From Nitrospina sp052156635 (GTDB taxonomy: Bacteria; Nitrospinota; Nitrospinia; Nitrospinales; Nitrospinaceae): DNA of 64,000 nucleotides. Where the stretch lies: NCBI RefSeq assembly GCF_052156635.1, contig NZ_JBQKUO010000005.1, positions 62,001-126,000 of the forward strand, read 5' to 3'. The position numbers and the translations under genes are program-made. The notes beneath the pieces were generated by a model. It had not been told where the DNA came from. It made no database searches and worked only from the letters and a program-made list of their open reading frames with translations. Position 1 is the first letter of the stretch. Each line of letters opens with the position of its first letter. Positions 27,101 to 34,850 of the stretch are shown piece after piece.

Positions 27101-27560
27101 CCTTGTTGATGTAATGGGCGAGCTCGCCGCGGTTGCAGGAGCTGAGGGCGATCAGGCCTTCGGCATGCTGGGCAAGCAGCTCCTTGTCGATGCGCGGCTT
27201 GTAATAGAAACCTTCCAGGTAACCGGAGGTCACCAGCTTGACCAGGTTCTGGTAGCCGGTCTGGTTGCGGGCGAGCAGGATGAGGTGGTGGGCGGCGTCG
27301 CGCAGCCGGAAATTGTCGTCTTTCTTCAACCGGCTTTCCGGAGCGACATACACCTCACACCCGATGATGGGTTTGAGACCGTGCTTGCGTGCGCCCTGGT
27401 AGAACTCCATCGCCCCGAACAGGTTGCCGTGGTCGGTCATCGCCACCGCCGGCATCTTGAACTCTTCGGCGCGCTTGAACAATGCCTCGTGGCGAAGCGA
27501 CGAGTCCAGCAAGCTGAAATGCGTGTGCACGTGCAGGTGCACAAAATTGGAATGACGCAT
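24096..27560 (-). CDS. dnaE: DNA polymerase III alpha subunit
   Basis: The full-length 1154-residue replicative polymerase has an N-terminal PHP domain (FVHLHVHTHFSLLDSSLRH, HxH metal site), catalytic Asp pair in PDIDIDFCMEKRDDV (about 405-420), finger-domain GRGSAAGSLVAY, helix-hairpin-helix region near GAFDSVGESR, and the C-terminal OB-fold (VSIAGVPFKIITKTT...) with a tau-binding tail. It is the DnaE1 type: no exonuclease domain and a normal length. It lies alone on the minus strand between ald and the membrane gene at 23453. Confidence 0.96.
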   Translation of the reverse strand: MRHSNFVHLHVHTHFSLLDSSLRHEALFKRAEEFKMPAVAMTDHGNLFGAMEFYQGARKHGLKPIIGCEVYVAPESRLKKDDNFRLRDAAHHLILLARNQTGYQNLVKLVTSGYLEGFYYKPRIDKELLAQHAEGLIALSSCNRGELAHYINKENLPRALKMAEQYKDIMGEDNFYLELQNHKLDWQEPINKGLIEIGRKLDLPVVATNNCHYLDQEDFRSHEILLCLQTGKTMDDPYRMKYHSDEYYFKSPQEMEAMFREIPEAIENTIKIAERCNLDLETGRDNLPEYPVPEAHTLYSYLEEQSRLGLQERYEEMDRAGQEYDRAVYEDRLDEELAIIRKMGYPGYFLIVWDFIRYARENGIPVGPGRGSAAGSLVAYSLRITNLDPIHYGLLFERFLNPERVSMPDIDIDFCMEKRDDVIKYVTEKYGGHDFVTQIITFGSMNAKGVIRDVGRVLGLTYGEVDKIAKLVPNRLNITLTDAMNEEPRFKEMSKENENIKELLDIALKLEGLPRHCSTHAAGVVISPKPLTEFLPLYKGNNDEIVTQFSMNNIEKLGLLKMDFLGLRTLTVIHNALRLIRESEGTELDFDAIPKDDSETYKLLSEARTRGVFQLESSGMRDLLLKMKPDSFEDIIALLALFRPGPLESGMVDDYVKRKHGTLEEKYELPQLKDILKETHGVILYQEQVMKIANVLAGFTLGDADLLRRAMGKKKPEEMAQQREKFYQGSHKNKIPDKKSERIFDLMEKFAGYGFNKSHSAAYALISYQTAYLKAHYPLQFFGALITSEMDNTDKVIRYINDCREMGIQMMPPDVNRSFRDFSIHEDKLVFGLGAIKNVGASAIDIIIDTRNQVGEFTSLKQFCESVDLNKVNKRVIESLIKSGAFDSVGESRAGMMKHLQAYMDIGQSRQRDRQLGQSSMFDLLGEEEEDIAVSSEPAEEWSDHDRLKFEKETIGFYVSGHPLMKYQKDIAWFTDANSANLSERPNGKEVSIAGVPFKIITKTTKKGDKMALMTLEDLQGTVEVTVWPETYRNSLEILDQDGPILVKGTVEADDNWPKVIANEIRPLAEAKDHWKGTVHVHIRTPGLEKTTLHSVKDVLARHPGNNQLLVHFLFPEGGPARQRTVQSELKVKPCDEIIEQIEELLGENSINFE

Positions 27561-27605
27561 GGGGCGTCCTGTCCTTACAAAAGTTGATCGAACCGGAGTG
27601 GCCGG

Positions 27606-28718
27606 TCAGTCCAGCAGTTTTTCAAACGGCAGGTATTCCATTCCCAGTGCCTCGGCCACGGCTGGGTGCGTGACGTGCCCCTTGTACACGTTGAGTCCGT
27701 GGCGGAGCGGCTGGCTTTCCATCAGCGCCGTCTTGAATCCCTTGCGCGCCAGTTCCCGGGCATACGGCAGAGTGGCGTTGGTCAACGCGTAGGTGGAGGT
27801 CCGCGCCACCGCCCCCGGCATGTTGGCCACGCAGTAATGGATGACCCCCTCCACTTCAAAAATCGGGTTTGAGTGCGTGGTCGGGCGTGAGGTTTCCAGG
27901 ATGCCGCCCTGGTCGATGCCCACATCCACCACGACCGATCCCGTCCGCATGTTCTTCAGCATATCGCGCGTGATGAGCCGCGGCGACCGCGCTCCCGTGA
28001 GCAACACCGCGCCAATGACCAAATCCGCCATAGCCGTGTACTCACGCAAATTGAGTTTGTTCGACATGATGGTCTTCACGCGTCCGCCGAAAATGTCGTC
28101 AACGAAACGCAGGCGTTCGAGATCGATGTCCAGCAGGGTCACCCGCGCACTGGTGCCGATCGCCATCTTCGCCGCGTTGATTCCGACGATGCCGCCGCCG
28201 ATGATGACGATGTGTCCCGGATCGACTCCCGGCACCCCCCCCAGCAGGATGCCGCGTCCGCCGTTTTCGCGCTCCAGGTACTTCGCGCCTTCGTGCACGG
28301 ACATGCGGCCCGCCACCTCGCTCATTGGGACCAGAAGCGGCAGGGAACCGTCCTCCAACTGGACGGTCTCATAGGCAATGCCCGCCACCTTGCGGTCGAG
28401 CAGGCCCTGGGTGAGTTCCGGAGCCGGCGCCAGATGCAGGTAAGTGTACAGGATCTGGTTTTCGCGCAGGCGTGGAAACTCCTCCGGCAGGGGCTCCTTG
28501 ACCTTGATGATCATGTCCGCCTGCTCGAACACCTCCTTGCAGGAAAGGATTTTCGCTCCCGTGCAGCCGTAATCGTCGTCGGAGATGCCGCTCCCCTCTC
28601 CTGCGGACTCCTCCACCAGTACGGTGTGGCCATCGGCGATGAGCTCCGTCACCCCCGCCGGGGTCATGGACACGCGGTATTCATCTTCCTTGATTTCTTT
28701 TGGGACACCAATAATCAT
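27606..28718 (-). CDS. ald: Alanine dehydrogenase
   Basis: The 370-residue NAD-dependent enzyme has MIIGVPKEIKEDEYRVSMTPAGV (pyruvate-binding Arg15 region), the K in IIKVKEPLP, the His in YTYLHLAPAPE and the Rossmann loop IIGGGIVGINAAKMAIG. It interconverts L-alanine with pyruvate and ammonium, supplying nitrogen assimilation or catabolism. The start codon lies about 160 bp from the divergent LRR gene; the shared intergenic region probably holds both promoters. Confidence 0.95.
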   Translation of the reverse strand: MIIGVPKEIKEDEYRVSMTPAGVTELIADGHTVLVEESAGEGSGISDDDYGCTGAKILSCKEVFEQADMIIKVKEPLPEEFPRLRENQILYTYLHLAPAPELTQGLLDRKVAGIAYETVQLEDGSLPLLVPMSEVAGRMSVHEGAKYLERENGGRGILLGGVPGVDPGHIVIIGGGIVGINAAKMAIGTSARVTLLDIDLERLRFVDDIFGGRVKTIMSNKLNLREYTAMADLVIGAVLLTGARSPRLITRDMLKNMRTGSVVVDVGIDQGGILETSRPTTHSNPIFEVEGVIHYCVANMPGAVARTSTYALTNATLPYARELARKGFKTALMESQPLRHGLNVYKGHVTHPAVAEALGMEYLPFEKLLD

Positions 28719-28794
28719 ATGTAAGCTTTGGGGAATGGATTGTGGACCAGGAAAACGGTCCTAAAGCTGATGAGGAAACGCGATTTCCGGCCGA

Positions 28795-28821
28795 TTGCTA
28801 TTTACCCGGAAATCCTATAAA
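28795..28821 (+). promoter_or_regulatory. Possible promoter of the LRR gene
   Basis: TTGCTA at 28795-28800 and TATAAA at 28816-28821 are 15 bp apart, a short but possible spacing, in the AT-rich part of the ald/LRR intergenic region. Confidence 0.3.
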
Positions 28822-28882
28822 TTATTACATCAAAATGCACTCCCGCAACATCTAAATTAAGAGACACCCGGAGGAATTGGAA

Positions 28883-29689
28883 TTGGATGAGGCAGTGAAC
28901 ACCAAATTCGACCAGATGTTTCAGGTCCAGTATTTCGCGCCGGAAAAAATGCTGGATCTCGATGAAAAGGACCTGGGTCTCGAGGAATTGAAACACCTTG
29001 CGGAATGGGAAATCTTTCCTGAGGTGGAAAAGCTGTACATCAGCAACAACCAGCTGACCGATGCGGCGATCGAAACCCTCGAACAGGTCTCCGGGAACCT
29101 CCAGTCTCTGTACCTGAACCACAATTTGCTGGGAGACGGTGCGGCCAGGAGCCTTGCCCGGTCGGAGTGGGTCAAGCCGCTCAAATGCCTGATGCTGGAG
29201 GCCAACGCCATCACCGCTGAAGGCGCGAAGGCACTGGCGAATTCGACCCACTTTCAAAACCTGGAAGAGTTGTTTCTCGATTTCAATCCCATCGGTCCGG
29301 AGGGCGTGAAGGCCATTGCCGAATCCCCCAATTTCCCGAATCTCAAGGCACTTCACCTGGACAGCACCCAGATGGGCGACGAGGGGGCGGTGGCCCTGGC
29401 CAATTCCAAAACCCTGACCGGCATCGAGCGCCTCTACCTTTGTTCCAACCGCATCGGAAATGAAGGGGCTCTGGCGCTTTCGCAGTCGGAAAACCTCAAA
29501 ACCCTGCGCGTGCTCAGTATCTGGCGAAACGAAATCCGCGACGCGGGCGGGCAGGCCATGATCGCCTCCAGCACATTCGACAGGCTGGAGCGGCTTTACA
29601 TGAGCCTGAACCTGATGGATCCGCCGGTGATTCAGGAAATCCGCAATTCGGCGCTGGCACAGCGCCTGGTCACGCTGGTCATGGATTAG
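28883..29689 (+). CDS. Leucine-rich-repeat (RNI-like) protein, TTG start
   Basis: The 268-residue protein is cytoplasmic and made of about eight LRR units of 24-26 residues with the pattern LxxLYLxxNxLGDxGAxALAxS (e.g. LQSLYLNHNLLGDGAARSLA, IERLYLCSNRIGNEGALALS). This is the ribonuclease-inhibitor-like type. No ATG fits the start: TTG at 28883 lies 8 nt after GGAGG, whereas TTG at 28877 is too close to it. LRR proteins of this kind usually bind other proteins; a partner is not evident. It is followed 11 nt later by a 37-residue membrane peptide. Confidence 0.8.
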   Translation: MDEAVNTKFDQMFQVQYFAPEKMLDLDEKDLGLEELKHLAEWEIFPEVEKLYISNNQLTDAAIETLEQVSGNLQSLYLNHNLLGDGAARSLARSEWVKPLKCLMLEANAITAEGAKALANSTHFQNLEELFLDFNPIGPEGVKAIAESPNFPNLKALHLDSTQMGDEGAVALANSKTLTGIERLYLCSNRIGNEGALALSQSENLKTLRVLSIWRNEIRDAGGQAMIASSTFDRLERLYMSLNLMDPPVIQEIRNSALAQRLVTLVMD

Positions 29690-29700
29690 GAGGGTTAGAC

Positions 29701-29814
29701 GTGGACTACAAATACACCTACAGCAAGCTGTTCAACGTTTTGTTTCACATCGGCGTGATCTTCAACGTCCTGCTGGTGATCTGGCTCTACCTGGTTTTCT
29801 TCAAAATTATTTAG
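29701..29814 (+). CDS. 37-residue single-pass membrane peptide, GTG start
   Basis: A 37-codon frame starts GTG at 29701, five nt after a strong AGGAGGG, and ends TAG at 29812-29814. It reads MDYKYTYSKLF followed by one hydrophobic helix (about 11-34) and KII. The excellent ribosome-binding site and position 11 nt after the LRR gene support a real small membrane protein translated in the same operon. The role is unknown. Confidence 0.65.
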   Translation: MDYKYTYSKLFNVLFHIGVIFNVLLVIWLYLVFFKII

Positions 29815-29844
29815 GGAAGAACATCAAACGGGCTTGCGCCCGGA

Positions 29845-30639
29845 TCAGAGCGACTGCACCACCCTGGCGGAATGGGATGCGGCCTTGACCAGAGCGTCGT
29901 TGTTCACCCAGTACACCTGACTTTCCGGCACCAGGAAGTCGCCCTGAGCATTGCGGAAGGGCCGCCACTCATTGTTGATGTAAATTTCGTTGGGTCGAAA
30001 GTTGGCCTTGTATGCCAGCGAGTGGTTGTGTGAAATGAAGTAGCCCATGTAATAGTAAGGAATGCCCCGCCTCTGGCAAAGTTGGATTTGCTTGAGCACG
30101 CTGAAGGTGCCCAGACTCATCTGCGATACCGGATTGCTGTAAAAGGTATAGATTGCAGAGAAAGACCGCTGGGTCACATCCGCCAGCGCCACCCCCACCA
30201 GTTCGCCGTTGTAATAATACTCAAACTCGATTCCGAACGGAGTGTTCACGTAAAACGACAGGCGGAAGTTCTGCTCGTCCTCCACATCGTCCTGAAGGGC
30301 GTGGAACCGTTTCTTGTGCTCGAGGTAGAGGCGGAATTTTTCCTTGGTGAACTGGGGCAGCCCCATGCGGATTTCAATGCCCTCGCAGGCCTTGAGCGCC
30401 CGTTTCTGGCTCCTCGTCATGCGGAATTCCTCCACACGCACACGAATGGGCACACATTGGTGGCAGTTTCCGCAACGGGGGCGGAAATAGTACTCCCCGA
30501 AATGACGCATGCCGTGCGCCAGCATGTAGTCGAATTCGACTTCTGAGATATCCTCCAGCAGGTACTCTTCGAACAAGGACTGACGGTCCTTGAAGTAGCC
30601 GCACTGAAACGGTTTGGAATCAATAAAATGGGCGAGCAT
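29845..30639 (-). CDS. bpt: Aspartate/glutamate leucyltransferase
   Basis: The 264-residue protein has the arginyl/leucyl-transferase signature: CGYF near the N-terminus, YYFRPRCGNCHQCVPIRV, FYVNTPFGIEFEYYYNGELVGVALAD and YYMGYFI..SLAYKANFRPNEI. The length and CGNCHQC pattern fit Bpt, which adds Leu to N-terminal Asp/Glu and makes the protein a ClpS-ClpAP N-end-rule substrate. An upstream GTG is in frame, but ATG 30639 gives the usual N-terminus. No clpS or aat is next to it. Confidence 0.88.
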   Translation of the reverse strand: MLAHFIDSKPFQCGYFKDRQSLFEEYLLEDISEVEFDYMLAHGMRHFGEYYFRPRCGNCHQCVPIRVRVEEFRMTRSQKRALKACEGIEIRMGLPQFTKEKFRLYLEHKKRFHALQDDVEDEQNFRLSFYVNTPFGIEFEYYYNGELVGVALADVTQRSFSAIYTFYSNPVSQMSLGTFSVLKQIQLCQRRGIPYYYMGYFISHNHSLAYKANFRPNEIYINNEWRPFRNAQGDFLVPESQVYWVNNDALVKAASHSARVVQSL

Positions 30640-30946
30640 AAATAAAGCCCCAGACACCTATGGGACAGTTCGGATTAACAGGTCGTCATAACAACTAAAA
30701 TGAATTTTATACCATTTTGGCGGCGAAATGTAGGGTGAAGGCCGGATTTGCCACCCAGCTTTGAAATTGCCGGGGTCTGATCCCACCCTGTATGGAGCTG
30801 CGTTTTGCACAAATCCCGCCCTTCAGGGTCAAACCGTTGTAACGCAGGGAGTTTTGTGCTTTACTTCCGGCGACAGGGGCGCAACACAATCTATCCATAT
30901 TTCGATAACCCCGCCCGGTGAACCCACCGGAAAAAGGGAACCGGCC

Positions 30947-31624
30947 TTGAACGTATCGGTCATCATACCGACCTGGAACGAATCCCGCCTGCTCCCGGAT
31001 ACGCTGGAGCGGCTGACCCGGATCGCGCCATACGAAATCCTGATCGGCGACGGCGGCAGTGACGACGACACCCGGTCCATCGCCGAGCGGCGCGGGGTGC
31101 GCTTTATCGAATCCCAGCGCGGCCGGGCGCCACAGATGAACGCCGCCGCCGGGCACGCAAAAGGCGATCTCCTGCTGTTTCTGCATGCCGACAGCCACCT
31201 GGAAGAGGCGGGATTCCAGCGCATGGTTGCCGTGATGAAACGAGGCCACCACATCGGCGGCGCTTTCAGCCTGGCGATCGACTCCGAAAAGCCCGCTTTG
31301 CAGACCATTTCGCGCCTGGCCACCCTGCGTTCACGCTACCTGAACCTGGTGTACGGGGACCAGGGCATTTTCGTTCGGCCGGAGGTGTTTCACGAACTGG
31401 GAGGTTTTTCTCCCTTGCCCATCTGCGAGGACCTGGATTTCTTTCGCCGCCTTAAAAAACGCGGCCGGACGGTGATCCTGCGGGAGGCTGTTTCCACCTC
31501 TGCGCGCCGCTGGCATGCCGAGGGACTGATTTGGACCACTTCGCGCAATATTCTGATCGCTTCCCTTTTTTTGATGGGGTTTTCTCCGGCCCGGCTGAGC
31601 AAATGGTACCCGCCCAAACGGTGA
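30947..31624 (+). CDS. TIGR04283-type family 2 glycosyltransferase, TTG start
   Basis: The 225-residue enzyme has the GT-A fold signature VSVIIPTWNESRLLPDTLERL, GDGGSDDDT, HADSHL and the acceptor-side CEDLDFFRRLKKRG. It matches the rSAM/selenodomain-associated (TIGR04283) group. The frame is open for 62 further codons upstream, but only TTG 30947 gives the family N-terminus; AGGGA lies 8 nt before it. A C-terminal hydrophobic stretch (about 198-212) may attach it to the membrane. The usual partner genes (radical SAM, selenium domain) are not adjacent. Confidence 0.8.
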   Translation: MNVSVIIPTWNESRLLPDTLERLTRIAPYEILIGDGGSDDDTRSIAERRGVRFIESQRGRAPQMNAAAGHAKGDLLLFLHADSHLEEAGFQRMVAVMKRGHHIGGAFSLAIDSEKPALQTISRLATLRSRYLNLVYGDQGIFVRPEVFHELGGFSPLPICEDLDFFRRLKKRGRTVILREAVSTSARRWHAEGLIWTTSRNILIASLFLMGFSPARLSKWYPPKR

Positions 31625-31634
31625 CCCAAAACCC

Positions 31635-31664
31635 TTGAAAGGCCGAAAGCCTAAATTATATAAT
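31635..31664 (+). promoter_or_regulatory. Sigma-70 promoter of the PCYCGC-thioredoxin cluster
   Basis: TTGAAA at 31635-31640 and a perfect TATAAT at 31659-31664, 18 bp apart, lie 49 bp before the start of the PCYCGC gene. Confidence 0.75.
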
Positions 31665-31712
31665 GTCTGAAAACATACATCCTCAATCCCACCCTTTCAC
31701 TACCGGATAATC

Positions 31713-32183
31713 ATGGGAAAGAAAAAGTCCAAAAAGAACCAGAAGCCGCTGGCGTCTGCCAAACCCAGCAAAAAATACACGCTCCCGGGGGTGTTCGGTG
31801 CCGTGGTGGGAGCGATCCTGTTCGGCGGATACCTGTACCTCCAACCGGCTCCCACACCGGTGGCCCCGGCCACGGGCAACCTGATTGAGACACGTCCGGT
31901 ATTGACCCCGGCCCTGTTCACCGGCAAGGCGGCACTCGCCTACCGGTACGCGGCGGAAATCCCGAAAGTGATCGACAGCCAGTTCTGCTATTGTTACTGC
32001 AAACGGGACCACGGCCACAAAACGCTCCTGACCTGCTTCACCACCATGCACGGCTCCAAGTGCGGAGTGTGCATCGACGAAGTGATCTACGCGTACGAAC
32101 TGTACAAATCCGGCAAGACTCTCGATGAAATCGTGAAAGCGGTGGATGACCGGTTTTACCGCCCCTACAAACGGCACCTGTAA
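31713..32183 (+). CDS. Membrane-anchored PCYCGC-motif-like protein
   Basis: The 156-residue protein has a basic, disordered N-terminus, one transmembrane helix (about 26-48) and a periplasmic domain with Cys-rich motif FCYCYCKRDHGHKTLLTCF...KCGVC. This is a variant of the PCYCGC motif family (PF13798-like), in which Cys and His probably bind copper or another metal. Its ATG follows a good promoter at 31635-31664. Next comes a membrane thioredoxin that would keep such cysteines reduced or help insert a metal. The exact metal is inference. Confidence 0.7.
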   Translation: MGKKKSKKNQKPLASAKPSKKYTLPGVFGAVVGAILFGGYLYLQPAPTPVAPATGNLIETRPVLTPALFTGKAALAYRYAAEIPKVIDSQFCYCYCKRDHGHKTLLTCFTTMHGSKCGVCIDEVIYAYELYKSGKTLDEIVKAVDDRFYRPYKRHL

Positions 32184-32210
32184 TTGAACGATCGGACCCA
32201 GAAAAAGAAA

Positions 32211-32774
32211 ATGGAACACGTCCTGGAAAAGAAACCTGTCAGCGTCTATATCCCCTACTCCCTGCTTGCGGCGGCCCTTTTGTTTATTTTTTTGAAGGCG
32301 CTGGACAACGTGCCGCCGAAACCCTTCGAGACGGAGTACCCGGCGGAGGCGTTCCTGGCACCCAACTTCGAACTGCCCACCCTGAACGGCGGCAAGATCT
32401 CCCTCAAGGACTACCGCGGCAAAGTGGTGTTCATCAACTTCTGGGCCACGTGGTGCGCCACCTGCAAGGTGGAGATGCCCTCCATGCAGAAGGTGTACGA
32501 CAAGTTCAAGGACCGGGGATTCGAAATGCTGACCATCAGCGTGGACAAGGATCAGAAACTGATCCAGCCGTTCATGGAAGAATACAACCTCACGTTCCCG
32601 GTCCTGCTCGACCCGGATGAGGAAATCGCCAAGCAGGTGTACAAGACCACCGGCGTGCCGGAGACGTTCATCGTCAGCAAAAACGGCGTCATCGTGCACA
32701 AGGCCATCGGACCGAGGGACTGGGCGACGGAAGACGCGATGGCCGCATTCCAGCAACTCGTGGAGCAATCCTGA
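32211..32774 (+). CDS. Membrane-anchored thioredoxin-like TlpA/ResA protein
   Basis: The 187-residue protein has one N-terminal transmembrane helix (about 14-32) and a periplasmic thioredoxin fold of the AhpC/TSA-Redoxin type with the active site FWATWCATCKVEMPSM (CxxC, about 80-83) and a cis-Pro loop TTGVPETF. TlpA/ResA proteins reduce cysteines of apocytochromes or copper chaperones in the periplasm. ATG 32211 is chosen over TTG 32184 because the family N-terminus starts there. It sits between the PCYCGC and His/Met-rich genes, supporting a role in metal or cytochrome maturation. Confidence 0.85.
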   Translation: MEHVLEKKPVSVYIPYSLLAAALLFIFLKALDNVPPKPFETEYPAEAFLAPNFELPTLNGGKISLKDYRGKVVFINFWATWCATCKVEMPSMQKVYDKFKDRGFEMLTISVDKDQKLIQPFMEEYNLTFPVLLDPDEEIAKQVYKTTGVPETFIVSKNGVIVHKAIGPRDWATEDAMAAFQQLVEQS

Positions 32775-32788
32775 GGAGTGACCCGGAT

Positions 32789-33307
32789 ATGATTCCTTTA
32801 CGCATACTGGTTCTTATGCTTTGCCTGTTCTGCCTGCCCGCTTTGGCCTTCGCTCACGGCGGCGAAAAACACGACGATCACAAAACCTCCATCGAGGAAG
32901 AACCCGCCGTCGGCTCCCCCGTCAAACTGATCGAGGACCTGCCGATGAATTCGCATGCCGGACATTCGACCGAACCCGTCGAGTACGGAATGGGTTCGGC
33001 CGATTCGGTCGATTACGGCACGGGGTCCGGGATGCCAGGCATGGAGCACAGCAGTTCTCCTTCCCTCGGACTGGAGGACGACCCCCTGGGTCTCGGTCCG
33101 GGATCCATGGATTCCACGATGCCGGGGGAGATGATGGATCATTCCGGACACGACATGGCCGGCATGAAAGAAAAACAGCACATCGAACAGGCGACGCATG
33201 AAATGGTCGCTTCGTCCAGCAAGGGCTACGGCCTCGCCGTAGGCATCACCGTCTTATCCGGTCTGGTGGCCGGCATCTTGTTTCTCAAGCGCCCGACCGA
33301 TTCTTAA
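32789..33307 (+). CDS. Exported His/Met-rich protein, probable metal binder
   Basis: The 172-residue protein has a signal peptide (residues 1-22, ALAFAHGGEKHDDHK). The acidic mature domain has repeated EYGMGS/DYGTGS units and Met/His clusters (MMDHSGHDMAGMKEKQH), followed by a C-terminal transmembrane helix (about 147-166). Met and His clusters of this kind usually bind Cu(I)/Cu(II). It is directly followed by cytochrome b (38 nt). I recognise no named family. Confidence 0.65.
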   Translation: MIPLRILVLMLCLFCLPALAFAHGGEKHDDHKTSIEEEPAVGSPVKLIEDLPMNSHAGHSTEPVEYGMGSADSVDYGTGSGMPGMEHSSSPSLGLEDDPLGLGPGSMDSTMPGEMMDHSGHDMAGMKEKQHIEQATHEMVASSSKGYGLAVGITVLSGLVAGILFLKRPTDS

Positions 33308-33345
33308 TCCCCGGCTCCCACACCGGCAAACCCCGGAGGCCGCTC

Positions 33346-34407
33346 ATGGCGAATGGAATCGTTGAGACAGTGAAAGACCGGCTCGGCTACAAGGAGCTGG
33401 AGTACCCCATCCCCGAACACGCCAACACCATCCGTTACTCATTGGGCGGAATGACGCTGTCGTCCTTTTCCATCCTCGTCATCACCGGCATCCTGCTCGC
33501 ACAGTTTTACGTGCCGAATCCGGAACGCGCCAACGCCAGCGTGCATTACCTGATGGACCAGGTTTATCTGGGATGGTTCCTGCGCGGACTCCATTTCTGG
33601 GCGGCGGAGGCGTTGACCGTCACCCTGCTCCTGCACATGATCCGCGTCGCGCACACGGCGGCGTACAAGGCACCGCGGGAAGTGAACTGGCTGATCGGTG
33701 TGGGCCTCCTGCTGATGATGATCGGTTTCCTGTTCACGGGAACGGTGCTCAAGTGGGATCAGGAAGGGTATGAAGCGCTCATGCATTTCAACTGGGTGGC
33801 GGACAACCTGGGCATCCTTGGCTACCCGCTGACGGAAAAATTCGCGCAGGGGGTGCCGATCCTCAACCGCGTGTACATGGCGCACATCAGCCTGCTGCCC
33901 GTCATCACGATTCCGCTGCTCGGCCTGCACCTGTTCTATATCAAGTACCACAGGCTTTCGCCCCTGCCGGGTCAGCCTGAAGTGGGTGAGACGCACAGGA
34001 CTTCGAGCGAGATGGACACGCCGCCGGTGGTCCAGCGGCACATGCCGTTCACCCGCCACCTGCAATACCTGAATATGGCGGGGGCGGGAGTGTTCTTCAT
34101 CGTCTGCATTCTGGCACTCACCATCGCGCCGCCGTTGGGCGACGAACCGGTGTTCGGGATGGAGGTCACCAAACCGCCGTGGCAGTTTGTCTGGATCTAC
34201 GCGCTGGAAAACCTGTGGGTGCCGTTTCTGATTGTCGCGCCCGCGCTCATCGTGCTGTTTCTCGTCGCGGTGCCGTTCATCGACCGGGGTCCGGAACGCG
34301 ACTGGCGAAAACGTCCGGTGGCCACGGCCGTCCTCGTGTTCTGCATCGTGCTGTCTTTGGCGCTCATCATCTGGGGCAAGGTCACCACCATGACCCACTC
34401 GATGTAA
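33346..34407 (+). CDS. Cytochrome b of a bc-type complex, with PPWQ instead of PEWY
   Basis: This 353-residue protein joins a b6-like N-terminal half and a subunit-IV-like C-terminal half. Its four haem ligands are His83 and His97, and His180 and His195 (13 and 14 residues between them). Transmembrane helices follow the standard pattern. The Qo-site motif, PEWY in most cytochromes b, reads PPWQ at 277-280, so the proton-accepting Glu is missing. No Rieske or cytochrome c gene is adjacent, unlike a normal petABC operon. GGAGG precedes the ATG. It may be an unconventional quinol:acceptor complex linked to the metal/thiol genes upstream. Confidence 0.88.
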   Translation: MANGIVETVKDRLGYKELEYPIPEHANTIRYSLGGMTLSSFSILVITGILLAQFYVPNPERANASVHYLMDQVYLGWFLRGLHFWAAEALTVTLLLHMIRVAHTAAYKAPREVNWLIGVGLLLMMIGFLFTGTVLKWDQEGYEALMHFNWVADNLGILGYPLTEKFAQGVPILNRVYMAHISLLPVITIPLLGLHLFYIKYHRLSPLPGQPEVGETHRTSSEMDTPPVVQRHMPFTRHLQYLNMAGAGVFFIVCILALTIAPPLGDEPVFGMEVTKPPWQFVWIYALENLWVPFLIVAPALIVLFLVAVPFIDRGPERDWRKRPVATAVLVFCIVLSLALIIWGKVTTMTHSM

Positions 34408-34426
34408 AGGGACGGCGGATGGCGAT

Positions 34427-34678
34427 ATGATTGAGATCGAAATCCTGACCAAGTCCGACTGCTGCCTGTGCGACGAGGCGAAAGAGGTGGTGGAGGCGGT
34501 GCTCGCCGGTTACCCGGCGACGCTTAGGCTCACGGACATCGAATCCGACGCCGCCCTGTTCGAGGCATACAAGGAAAAGATTCCCGTGGTGCGGTTGAAC
34601 GGCGAGGACAGTTTCATCTACAAAGTCCACCCCGTCACCCTGCGCAAACGGCTGGAGGAACTCGACGGCAGGAAATGA
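34427..34678 (+). CDS. Glutaredoxin-like DUF836 protein
   Basis: The 83-residue protein is a minimal thioredoxin fold with the active site SDCCLCDEAKEV (Cys-x-x-Cys as C-C-L-C), a cis-Pro motif KIPVVRLNG and a short C-terminal helix. The family is thought to be a cytoplasmic dithiol protein; its partner here is unknown. It begins 19 nt after the cytochrome b stop, so it is probably in the same operon as the redox cluster. Confidence 0.8.
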   Translation: MIEIEILTKSDCCLCDEAKEVVEAVLAGYPATLRLTDIESDAALFEAYKEKIPVVRLNGEDSFIYKVHPVTLRKRLEELDGRK

Positions 34679-34757
34679 ATCTTGCTCTAATCATTAATTT
34701 CCCCTCCCCTTTCCAAGGAAGGGAAGTAGAAAATGCCGGTTTGGAAGTAATTCGGCT

Positions 34758-34795
34758 CCCCCTTCTCCGAAGGGGGCTGGGGGGCTTTTTCCTTT
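34758..34795 (+). terminator. Strong hairpin with T-run, possible terminator
   Basis: CCCCCTTC and GAAGGGGG (34758-34765, 34769-34776) form a perfect stem with a 3-nt loop. GGGGGG then CTTTTTCCTTTT follows within 8 nt. Confidence 0.5.
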
Positions 34796-34850
34796 TCGGT
34801 TTGTCATCCAAAGCGTCAGCGATGGATGACACTTTGAAATACAGAGAAAA

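Noticed and set aside
24675..27587. Long open frame on the plus strand opposite dnaE
   Set aside because: It is the antisense shadow of dnaE, caused by G/C-biased third codon positions; no motif or ribosome-binding site supports it.
30658..30946. Riboswitch or small RNA before the TIGR04283 glycosyltransferase
   Set aside because: The 289-nt gap has weak symmetry (GCACAAA and TTTGTGC words) but no recognisable consensus; nothing definite can be called.
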